From Pycnopodia helianthoides (Eukaryota; Echinodermata; Asteroidea; Forcipulatida; Asteriidae): a stretch of DNA of 64,000 bases. The stretch is from the NCBI GenBank assembly GCA_032158295.1, contig JASTWB010000075.1, positions 1 to 64,000 on the forward strand, in the 5' to 3' direction. Shown piece after piece: positions 35,399 through 45,000 of the stretch. A program made the translations under genes and the position numbers. Position 1 is the first letter of the stretch, and every line of letters starts with the position of its first letter. Below the pieces are notes generated by a model that saw nothing but the letters and a program-made list of their open reading frames with translations, was not told where the DNA came from and ran no database searches.

Positions 35399-37539
35399 AA
35401 TAACCATAACCTCAAACACCCCTTCAAAACACCTACCCTCTCATAAACACAACCACTCACAAAAACTCCTTAACAACTTTACCCCCCCACAATAAATCAT
35501 ATATTATAACTCCAATTCATTATTCTATCACCTCAACAACTTTTAATCTTAAATACCCCCATATACCCACCCACCATCACACAATCATATAACTCAATAC
35601 ATCTCTCCTATAATCACCCATAACAACCTCTCTACTAAAAAACTTCCAACTTATCATACACCCTAACATCCCCTCAACATCAACAACCCACACCATTTCT
35701 TTCTTACTTCCCCACTTCATTCCACACCAAACTCAAATATTCACTTTTTTCCAACACTACCAACCCCTCCATTCTTCTATTAACAAATTACACCTAAAAT
35801 CCCCTAATCAACTACCATACTTCTCATCCTCTATACCTCCCCTATTCCCCAAACACTTCAACCTCTTAAACCTATACTCTACCAACCATCAATCATTAAC
35901 AAACATCCCCTCTCCATATCAATTCTTTACTCTAACAATATATTTAATCCCCAATATATATTCTATCATATACTATTTTTATACTACTCATCTTTCACCC
36001 TACTCTACTTTATTACTTCAATATATCCCCACAATATCATCTACTCCTCACAAATCATCCATAAATATATATACAAACCCCCTAACCCATCATTCTATAC
36101 ACCCACAACTCCTACATCAACCTATCACCCAATATCCATTAACTCACTCTCCATAAATCCCATTACTAATACACAAAAATCTTCCCATTCAAATATAAAA
36201 CCCAATATAAATTAAACTAATCCACAACCCAACCCCCCTTCCATATTACCTCAATCATACTTACACAATAAAATATTTATATATAACAAACCCCAATAAT
36301 CTCTACTTACTACTCCCATCACAACCACCTTCTTCACTAATTCAAATATATCCTATACCCATACCTCTTCCCTCCATTTCATAACTTCTAAATCCTCTTC
36401 TAATAAATTCACCACCTATAACTATACACCCACACAAAACTCCATATAACCTTATACTAAAAATTACCCATACATACCCCACATATATCCAACTTCTACT
36501 TTATTTAAACATCTAAACCTTCCTTTTCATCCATCCTCTCCAACCTCACTCTTAATATATCTAATTAAAATACCTTCTATATCCCTCTCCCACTCCACAA
36601 ATCCCATCTCCCCACCCTTCCCTTACCATCCACTTCATACAATAAACCCATTATCCCATCCATAATTTCATAATCTTAACTTATCACCTTCCTACCACCT
36701 AAAAACCACCCATATCCCTCATCACCCTATACCACCCCACACTCCTCCCCCTCATTTAAATCTATCTATAACCTATCAAAATAACCCCCAAACCATCCTC
36801 ACAACTCCTCAATTTCCATTTATCCCCCATTTTTACCCCCTCATAACACTCCCCAAAACCAATTCCTACATATTCAAACTCATACCCACTACTCACCATT
36901 CAATTAATTCTAACTTATTACTTAATTAACTCTAAAACACAATAACCTCCCTCAAATTATCAAATTCATCAACACTTACTTTCCTAACTATCCACTATCA
37001 AATCCACCCCCCACACTACCACCTCTTACATCCACCACCAAAACATCACATCACCCCATCATCCAATTTACATTATCTTCTAAAACCCCCTATTTATACC
37101 CCTCAAATAACCTATCAAATCTCTTAATACTTAATTTTCCACACTCTTCTCCCACTTTCTTCTATTAATACATTAAATATTCACAACTTAATCCCCCCTC
37201 CACACTTCCCAATCTTCTCCTTAATCTCATAATACACTTTCCTTTTACCCTATTATACTTAACTCTTCTTCAAATTCCTCTCAAAAACCCCCATTCCACT
37301 TCAAAAAACCTTATTCCCACTACAATATACCCTTCACAAATCCCAAAATACACCCCCCTACATCCAACCCCCATATTCCCAACCCAATACTAACTTCATA
37401 TACAATCTTTCAATTAACTCACACATCACTCAATTCCAAAATAAAATAACTCAATTCAAAAATCTTAAACTCTAAAACCTTCCACCCATCCAATCCACTT
37501 CCCTACACCCCTTAACCCAAACCCCAAAATACAATAATT
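35399..37539. other. 2,141-base tract with no G on the plus strand
   Basis: After catggagg (ending 35398) I see no G until 37540 (acaataattg). A, C and T are all present and there is no obvious tandem period. All four bases return within a few bases of the right edge, where XPF coding sequence becomes readable from 37574. No gene can be called inside. The right edge lies just upstream of XPF exons, so further 5' XPF exons may be hidden in this tract. Confidence 0.9.
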
Positions 37540-37573
37540 GTTTACTTGCTTGCCGTGCTAGAGATCCCTTCAG

Positions 37574-37640
37574 CTGAGCAAGACGCTACAGGAAGTCAAG
37601 CCCTCTATGTCATACCCCTATATGCTGAGTAATTGTCGAA
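37574..37640 (+). CDS. ERCC4: XPF exon piece 1 (end of helicase-like part)
   Basis: After the acceptor-like cccttcag the sequence reads LSKTLQEVKPS, then in shifted frames fragments resembling the XPF segment 'V..YDAE..VVR'. The same place in vertebrate XPF has 'LSALQQVEPRFVVMYDA'. The 3' end is unclear. A GTAAGT at 37729 could be its donor, but 37641-37728 is G-poor and I cannot read XPF in it. Confidence 0.6.
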
Positions 37641-40617
37641 CCTTCCTCATCAATCCCCTCCAAATCTCTTCCAAGTCCTAACCCACCTGCTTCACCATTC
37701 ATTATAGACTCTATCCCCGTGGAATTATGTAAGTGAACATCGCGTGTTGCGCACTTCCCTACTGGTTGGCAAATGAGTTGAAACATCGGCCTTTTGTATG
37801 GATGTATGGTGGGTGACGCACACGCGTTTGAGGCGTCATTTCCTTGCCACCAACTCTATGGTGTTTGCCAACCAATAGTCGTTAGTACGCATGCATGAAT
37901 GGTGAGTCACATATTTATGGGAAAGGGTCCATTCCTTAGCAGGGAAACAGGCAATTGAAGAAATTATGAGGAAGCTGACAGTTAAGATGAGTTAACCCTC
38001 ATGCACGACCTCCTTAATCCAAACAGTGCCTTCCTCAAGTCCTACCGTTACCCCCCATACCATCTGACCTCAAAATTATTCCCTCTTTTAAATAACACTT
38101 AAAGACACCTCACTCAGACAAAAGAGGCGAAAAAAGATCTCCCTCCCCTCCTTCCAGAGAAGCTTACATCCTCGTCACATTAGTGGTTTCTAAGTTCACT
38201 TTATGTTGTCTACTATGGTTCTTCAGACAATGGTGTTATCTGAAGAGGTAGAAGGTCGGGGGGGAGATAACACACAGATCAGTAAGAGACCAGCAGTCAG
38301 CATATAGCTCCAGCAGAGCAGGGAGGGTGCCTTAACAGGGACTGTGCAACAAAGGTGTGATTTATGTACGTGCCATTCAAAAGTATTTACACCGCAAAAG
38401 CTTACACGCTGACTTTATTGTCGGACTTTGGTTTACTCAAAAGCATTTGATTCCCCAGTTATGTCTTTCAAAAATTTGAGTTTTTTAAATTTGTCGCGGG
38501 GCACCTCCCCTGATGCCACTGATTCGACTTTGAACTTCCATAACTCTTTTATCCTTAGAAATATTTAGGTTTTTTTTGCAATAATAATGCCGTAGGCCTT
38601 CTACAAAAATGATTCTTAGTCAAAATATGGGGTATTATTGTCCTCCCACAGAAAAGGGCTTCTAGAGGAGAACCTACTTCTAGCATATGAACCATCAAAT
38701 CGCCACTTTAATTTTTGACTCGGATATGAAAGAAGTTTACAGGCTGTGGAAAAAATTATAAATTTTTGTCAAAATTTGTTTCGTAATTTAAATAAGTTAT
38801 TTTATGGGGGGGGGGGGGGGGTGTGGTTATCTCTTGTTTTTTTATCTTAAATACCAATCCTTGGTAATAAAAAATATCTTTACTATTGACTTTCACAGGT
38901 AATCTTAGACATGCGTGAATTTCAGAAGGGAGCTGCCATCTTTAATTCACAAACGAGGCATAGATTATAGAGCCGGTAAACAATTGAGGACGTGAAACAC
39001 AAGTTTTAATTACAGAAATCTCCAATTATCAAATGAACCCAATGTTTAGAGTAATTTGAATCACACATAAAGTCAGTCACATGTTAAAGTTTGTTTTGTT
39101 TTCTTTCACATGTTAAGCAATGTATGTGGGTTCCTGAAGTACCAAAATATTGATACTTGCACGGTTTATTATTCTGTACCTTCTGTAGTCTATTGGTCAT
39201 ATTTTACCCTGTTAAAATGTGCTTCTTTCTGCTGTATTGTAATTTGGGTGGGGGGGTGGTTTGACTAGGAGCATATTTTAAACGTGGTACTATAATACAT
39301 GTGTTATTGCTTTTCTTTGTGTTTGAATTTTATTGATTTGGGGGGTTCTTGTATTGTTATCGCTTTGATTTTTTTGTTTCTTAATCCAACAATTTGCTTT
39401 ATCTGGGTGTGATGATAATATAATTTCTTAAGCGTCTTTCTACATGGACACGAGCAGTTGTGGCTGCATCGGTAGGAATTCGAACCCCACCCAATCCACA
39501 AACAACTCCGAGCCTCAGGCACATAAGCACTTTGCAATGAGCTCGATCTTACTCTCCATTCAGATGCGTTTAACATTGTCAGGGAAATACATCCTAACCC
39601 CTGAGATCTGCGTGGAGAGAAAGAGCATCGTGATTGATAGGATCCTTGGCATCGGGGAGTTGTTCAATTCAGCCATGTCATGACCCGCTACTACAGAACC
39701 CTGTACTGCTCATCGAGTTTGACCCCAGAAATCCTTTTCCTTGCAAGTAAGTCTTTTTTCTTTCACAAGATCTTCACGCTAGTGACACTGTATTCTTCTT
39801 TAGTCGAGTAGTGTCTCGGCCAAATTATGTCAAGAGGGATGTGTCCCCGATCTCCCTGTCCTTCATGGCATCACTGGGCCCAAAGTTCATGGCTCTACTT
39901 ATCGCCAATTATGCACTAGTGATCGAATACTCTTCGCTTACAGGGCAACCGCAGGAATTATGCGCTATCTACATAGCGAAGATGCCTAAAATGTGAGTAT
40001 GCATGGCACAGGCCAAAAAAAACCTGCTTACCTTTGAATCGGAAGCGTGTAAATCCCTGCTTCTAGTAAACAGAGCCAGACATTGGCCAAGATCTGTCAC
40101 ATGGGGAAAATAGACACTGTGTATCTTAAGCAAAAAATCTTGCTTTATCATTGTTTTATCTTGTTTTGTTTACATGGGCTAGACTGGGTGTGTGGTGAAA
40201 TATGGATTTTTTTTTTTTTTAAATCCTTAGCATTGGTTATTGTGCAATATTTGTATCTGTCATTTGTAAACTTTTTTAAACTTTTTGTTTTTGTAGTGTT
40301 TTTAAACTTGTTGCGAGCAATGTAATTTCTTCTTTTTGGAGAGTAAATAAAGTTTCTTATGTCTTATGTCTTATGTCTTATGTCTTTCAGCTACATCCAA
40401 GATACATCGATGGGAATTATTGAAGTGTCAATTTGGACTTTGCCTAATAAGTCAGACATTTTCCTTTTTTTGTCCAGAGTTACAGCCTCAGCGAGATTAC
40501 CTCAATGACCTGTCCTCAAGATTGCTCTCCTTACAATGCCACTTTTCCCAAGCTGCGGATTCTTTTATATGGTGTCCAAGCCCTCATGCTACGCTCAACT
40601 CTTTGAAGAAACTGAAG
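37574..40617 (+). CDS. ERCC4: XPF/ERCC4 DNA-repair endonuclease gene, partial, six exon pieces
   Basis: XPF is the nuclease subunit of the ERCC1-XPF complex, which cuts 5' of lesions in nucleotide excision repair and acts in crosslink repair, in the nucleus. Six pieces in the right order match XPF from the end of the helicase-like region through the ERCC4 nuclease domain: LQEVKPS (37574-), QAIEEIM (37943-37980), MVLSEEVEGR (38227-38281), VILDMREF (38899-), ILTPEICVERKSI (39583-39746) and WCPSPHAT (40478-40617). Several have good GT-AG borders (acceptors cttcag, ttcacag, tgtccag; donors GTAAGA, GTAAGT). Every longer piece has single-base indels, so the frame is broken. Retained introns rule out a processed copy. 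Sequencing indels are the simplest explanation; an unprocessed pseudogene is possible. The C-terminal HhH2 domain, which binds ERCC1, is not found. Confidence 0.85.
37741..37902. mobile_element. Foldback (MITE-like) element in an XPF intron
   Basis: ggttggcaaa (37764-37773) and tttgccaacc (37864-37873) are perfect inverted repeats. Inside them tgagttg pairs imperfectly with ccaactct, and tgacgc (37814-37819) pairs with gcgtca (37833-37838). Similarity extends a little outside the ten-base core. The roughly 160-bp sequence can thus fold on itself. No transposase is encoded and no target duplication is clear, so a MITE is an inference. Confidence 0.5.
37943..37980 (+). CDS. ERCC4: XPF exon piece 2 (helical linker)
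   Basis: The stretch lies between ttccttagcag and a donor-like gttaag. It reads KQAIEEIMRKL, matching the XPF helix 'KEKEAFEKLIREKA' before the acidic linker. It joins in frame to the next piece (TMVLSEEVEGR), which supports the splice call. Similarity to XPF 'YGGS' may extend upstream to about 37905 (atatttatggg), so the exon start is uncertain. Confidence 0.6.
38227..38281 (+). CDS. ERCC4: XPF exon piece 3 (MV.PEE.EGR linker)
   Basis: An acceptor (gttcttcag) and a donor (GTAAGA at 38282) bound 55 bases that read TMVLSEEVEGRGGDNTQ, matching 'MVVPEEREGRDETN' of vertebrate XPF. A run of seven G lies inside. The variable linker that follows in vertebrates (about 35 residues) is not seen before the next piece. 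Confidence 0.7.
38806..38821. repeat. G16 run in an XPF intron
   Basis: Sixteen consecutive G follow tttat in otherwise ordinary AT-rich intron sequence. It may be real poly(dG) or an over-called homopolymer. Confidence 0.8.
38899..38992 (+). CDS. ERCC4: XPF exon piece 4 (start of nuclease domain)
   Basis: After the acceptor tttcacag the frame reads VILDMREF, the start of the ERCC4 nuclease domain. It then continues in a shifted frame as ELPSLIHKRGID, and in a third frame as sequence resembling 'IEPVTIED'. Two single-base insertions (T and A) and one earlier indel explain the shifts. The donor is probably the GTG near 38990. Confidence 0.8.
39583..39746 (+). CDS. ERCC4: XPF exon piece 5 (catalytic ERK exon)
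   Basis: This reads GKYILTPEICVERKSI, then degraded sequence, then MTRYYR and, after a frameshift, PVLLIEFDPRNPFPCK before the donor GTAAGT at 39747. It is the core of the XPF nuclease domain (family motif GD...ERKxxxD). Two oddities bear on activity: the Asp of the GD pair is read as Lys (GK), and the spacing after ERK is off by one (ERKSIVID). At least two indels are present, so both could be sequencing error. Confidence 0.88.
39804..39992 (+). other. Exon-like open frame in an XPF intron, unknown
   Basis: A 189-base stretch between an acceptor-like tattcttctttag and a donor-like GTGAGT (39993) is open for 63 codons (RPNYVKRDVSPISLSF, later FMALLIANYALVIEY). It lies between XPF pieces 5 and 6 but has no counterpart in XPF, which reads straight across. 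I do not recognise it. It could be a piece of a transposon, an alternative exon or chance. Confidence 0.3.
40200..40386 (+). mobile_element. LINE-like 3' end with (TCTTATG)n tail
   Basis: T-rich untranslated-like sequence ends in gcaatgtaatttcttctttttggagagtaaataaag and then about four and a half copies of TCTTATG (40355-40386), directly before ctttcag. A poly(A)-signal-like AATAAAG followed by a short microsatellite is the usual 3' end of several non-LTR retrotransposon groups. The element body upstream is not recognisable, so this is a 5'-truncated copy or a related SINE. Confidence 0.5.
40478..40617 (+). CDS. ERCC4: XPF exon piece 6 (WCPSPHAT exon)
   Basis: The acceptor ttttttgtccag precedes the piece, and a GTAAAA donor follows at 40618. 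Across three frames it reads SLSEITS, then LSSRLLSL, then WCPSPHAT, then QLFEE. Vertebrate XPF has '[20 protein letters not shown]', 'WCPSPHAT' and 'ELFEELK' at the same places. At least four single-base losses or gains break the frame, most of them in homopolymers. Confidence 0.85.
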
Positions 40618-40779
40618 GTAAAAGTCATGACACAAAGTACTTTGCATTTCACTTTTATTTATATATTTGCAAATTGAAAGTGAAGAGATAACAGGGAGAA
40701 TGTTAATCCACCACTGCTTCAATTTTGCACAATCATGTTTTATATATACATATTTGTGTTGCCTTTTAATACTGAGTTC

Positions 40780-41110
40780 TTATACAATTCTGAGTCTTAT
40801 ATAGTGCTTTATCACACCAATTGGGCGTCTCAAAGCGTCAATATTTTTTTCCTGCAAAGTATGCGGAGCTATGTTTTGAAGTATGAGACCTATTCTTTAA
40901 GTAGCGGCATGTAGTGGTTTACAAGGTGACTGTGAGTGCAATATGCTACCGATCAAACAAGGAAAACCGGGCCAACCCATTTTTTTCATCTTTTAAAAAA
41001 AGCGAAGTGTAATGGGTTCTTTTTACGTGCATTACACAACACACGGGACCTATGGCTTACGTCCCATCCGAAGACCAAGCAATAATGGTGAAGTGTCTTG
41101 CATAATAGGT
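40780..41110. repeat. Dispersed repeat typical of marine invertebrates
   Basis: The stretch contains cttatatagtgctttatcac, ggcgtctcaaagcgtc, tacgtgcattacacaac, acgggacctatggcttacgt and cccatccgaagaccaagcaa. From memory this series of motifs is a very common intergenic and intronic repeat in sea urchin and other marine invertebrate genomes. No coding capacity is seen. It is the best hint to the host lineage in the window, but it needs a library match. Confidence 0.45.
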
Positions 41111-41640
41111 ATATTTAGTTAGGCAGATATGTGCATTTAGGCTAAAGGAATTGTGGGTTTTGACGTACAAGCATGAAATTTGTAGAGTCGAAGGCCATGT
41201 CTCATGAAATTTTAAATTGGGAGCCACCTGAAAAAAGTAATATGGTTGTTTTTTTTTTTTAATTTTTTTTTTTATATATTTTTTTCCCATGGCGGCCAAT
41301 TTTTTAAGAAATTGCGCCAAATCATTATTTGACGTAGAAAAATTCATTTACGATTAAGATTCAAAGAAACTTCCTGATTTGGAGGAACAAAGGGCGGGCA
41401 ACACTGGGGGCACATTTACCATGAAAATATTTGTAGAAAAGACAGAGGCTGGCTACAGACCTACAGGTTGGGAAAGAGTTGTAACGTTGATCCCAGCACT
41501 TCACCAACAAAATTAACAATACGCTTTCTGCACTCTATCTAATCAAGATAAAAGACAGGCAGAAGCTTTGGCCCAAATGTAACAACAATACTCCATTAAG
41601 TTGTCTTATACATAACAAAGTGTAACCCAAATCTTTACAT

Positions 41641-41686
41641 AGGGGGGATTTGTTGACGTTGGGGCCTTTTTTTTAAACCCTTTAAA

Positions 41687-41717
<31 letters not shown>

Positions 41718-41965
41718 CTCGAAAAGGGGCCGGGGCGTGGGGCAAACCAAAACGCAGGGCAAAACGGCAACGATTACGGCGAGTTAAGAGGCACAACAAG
41801 CAAAAAACAACCCAAAAAAAAACCCCACGAAAAATGCTGCTGGGGAAAAACCAGGGGTTTAACGTCACCAACTGGGGCCGGGGGGGTCCCCCCAAAAAGA
41901 AATCCAAAACCTTCAAATGTTTTTGAAAAATCTTGGGAAAAATTTTTGAAACCTTTTAAAAACCA

Positions 41966-41997
<32 letters not shown>

Positions 41998-42008
41998 AAA
42001 AAAAAAAA
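41641..42008. other. Homopolymer-marked transition (T27, C21-A21)
   Basis: After the readable XPF downstream region the sequence turns into long runs: 27 T at 41691-41717, 21 C at 41967-41987 and 21 A at 41988-42008. Between the T-run and the C-run is a GC-richer stretch with minus-strand frames that match nothing I know. The C-A junction marks the start of poor sequence. Confidence 0.7.
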
Positions 42009-45000
42009 CCCTTTTTAAAATTTTGATCCCGGGGGTTTTCAAACTCAATTAAAATTGTTTGGTGAAGGTTTAAAAAAAGACCCCTTTTTTAAATTTTTAT
42101 TTTAATTTTTTTTATTTAGGGTTTTTTTAAGAAAAAATTTACTTTTTGGGGTAAAAACCCCAAAAATTTTTTTTCCCATTTTTAAAATTTTTAAAGCCTA
42201 TAAAAATTTTTTAAAATTTATTTTTTGGACAGGGATTTTTCTTGCATTTTTTTAAAATTTTTTTTTTTTTTTTCAAAAAAAATTGAAAAAACTTTCCCTT
42301 TAAATTAAAATGGTTGAAAAAACTTTTTGGGTTTTTACTTTTAAAGCTTGGGTTGGCCCCTTTACCCATTTTTTAAAAAACCTGTCAAAATTTAAGTTTT
42401 TTTTTAAAAAAAAATGGGGTTAAACTTTTTATTTGTTTTTTTTAAAAAGAGTTTAAAAAGAAAAATTGGGGTTTTTTTGAGTTTATTACTTTAAAAAAAT
42501 TTTTAAAAAAATTTTTTTTAAATTTAAAATTTTAAACAAATTTCACCCATTTTTAAAATTCAAATTTTCAAAAATTTGGGTATTTTTTTAAAATAAACCT
42601 TTTTGGGTTTTTTTCAATTTCCTGGTTTTTCTCCATAATTCAAAGGCGAAAAGCTTTGTTTTTAAAAAAAGAAAGGTTTTTTCCCCACAAGGAAAGGGGG
42701 TTGGATTTGTGTGAAAATTTTCCCCGGAAAAACAATTTTTCCCCGGAGGGAAAAAAATTTTTAATAAAAAAAGGGCGTTAATAAATTGGAGAATTTCGGA
42801 AAAACCCCCAATTTTTCAACGGCCCTTTAAAAAAAACCTTTTTTTTAAAGGAAGGATGGTCAAACCCAAAAAATTTCATGTGTTTAATTTTTTCCCCCTT
42901 TTTGGCCCCCCTTGGGGGAAAAATTTTGGCCCAATTTAATTTGGGGAAAAATTTTTAGTAAAAAAAGGGGGTTTTTTCCCAGTTTTTTAACACATTTTTC
43001 CCTCCCAAAAAAATTTTAAAAATCGGGGTTAGAAAATTTTTTCTACAAAAAAATTTTGTTGTTTTTTAAACTTAAGGGTTTGAGGAAAATAAAAAGTAAA
43101 TTTTCGAAATTATGAAATTTTAAAATACTATTTTTTTAGAAACCCTTTTTCGATGTTTAAATGGTTTTAAAAAAAAATTTAAAAGGCCTGGGGGTAAAGA
43201 AGTTTTTTACTTTTAAAAATCCAAAGGGTAAAAAGAAAACACCCCCGAAAAAGTTTCATTCGGAAAACAAAAAAAAAAAAATCCCTTTTTTTAAGTTGTT
43301 TTTCTTTTTTTAGGGCCAGTTGGGGTTGGAAAATTTTTAAAAAACCAAATTTGATTTGAATTTGGGGGGAAAAATTTAAAAATTTTAATTTTTTTTTTTT
43401 GTTTAATTTTAAAAACCCACCCTTTTGGGAAAAATTAAATTTTTTAAAAGGGGAAATGTCTTGAAATAAAAAATTTTTAAAATAATGAAATAAACATTTT
43501 AAAAAACCAAAAAACGAGGTTTCCCGATTTTTATTTCCCCCTCAAAATCCTTTGGGGGCCTTTTTTTTTTCAAAATTAAAAGCCCCCAATTTTCAAACTT
43601 TTCTAAACTGGGGTTTTAAATTTTTAAAGGGTATAAAAAATTTTTTTTCTTAATGAAAACCCCGGATTTAAAAAGGGCAGTAAGATAAAGGGAAAAGTCA
43701 AAAACCCCAAAATTTGAAAATAGTAAAAAGGGGGGAAAATGGGTTTTTAAATGATTTTTAAAAATTTTCCAAATTAAAAAGAGTTTTTAATTTTTTTTTA
43801 AAGTCAAACCATTAAATTGGGTTTGGTAAAAAGGGGTTTTAAATTATATTCCAAATTTTCCCCCTCCAATTTGGGTTTTAAAATTTTTTTCTGTTTTTGG
43901 GGTTTTTTTAAAACTTTTTTTGGGATTTTTTTTTTAAGGTTAAAAAATTAAATTTTTAGGAAAAAAATTTTTTCTTTTGGATTAAAAAAATTATTTTTTA
44001 AAAAAATTTTTTACTTTAAAATTGTCTAAAAAAAGCCCATTAAAAAACATACAAAAACCCTAAAAAACGGGGAAAAACTTTTTTCTTTAATTTTTAAAAT
44101 TGGGAAAAATTTAATTTTTTTTAGAAATTTTTGGGTTTAACAAAAAAAATGGGAAAAAAATTTTGGGTTAAAGATTTTAATTTTAAAAATTGGGTTTTTT
44201 TTTTATTTTAAAAATTTTTACAAAGTTTTAAACAAAAAACATTTTTAAAAAAACCCACCCCCAAAAAATTTGGGCCATTTTTTCCCGTATTAATTAAATT
44301 AACCCTTTTTAAACCAATGGGAAAAGGTGTTTGGAAAGGTTCTTGGAAAGGGGAAATAGAGTTTTAAAACCCTTTTAAGCAAGGGAGCAAAAAAGCTTTT
44401 AATGTTTTTTTTTAAGGGGGGGGAAAGCCCAAAATATTTCCCCAAAAAATTTTCCCCCAAAGGAAAAGGTTACACCAACCTTCCCTAAAGGGGTTAACCA
44501 TTTACAACCCCTTTATAATTTCAACCCCCAAACCCGTTTGATTTTCAGAAAGGGGGTTAAAATGTTTTTTGTTAAAATTTTTTTTTTATTCCCCCTTTTT
44601 TTACTTTTTTAAATTTTTATTAAAAAAAATTTGATTACTTTAACCCAAAAGAAAGAAAATTTTGGTTTTAAATTTGTAACCTTTTTAAAAAAAAATTTTT
44701 TACATTTAATTTAAATCCAGGTTTACATGGGTTTAAAACGAAGTAAATTGGGCAAAAAATCAAAAAATTTAAAAATCAAAACTATTTTTGGGGGGATGAA
44801 AACATTTAATTTTGACAAAGCACCCCCATTAAATTAAAGGTTACCCCGGGGCCCCCAAAATTCCCCCCCCGGGGGGCCCCCCCCAAACCCCTATTCGAAC
44901 CCCAAACCCCGCTTAACTTTTTTAAACCCTAAACCACTGGCTTTTACAATTTTTTTTTTCACCCAAATTTTAAATTTAAAAGTCGGGTTTTAAAAACACT

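Noticed and set aside
39440..39500. B-box-like ttcgaaccccaccc in an XPF intron, possible SINE
   Set aside because: The upstream tggctgcatcgg only partly fits an A-box and no body or tail is visible; too weak to list.
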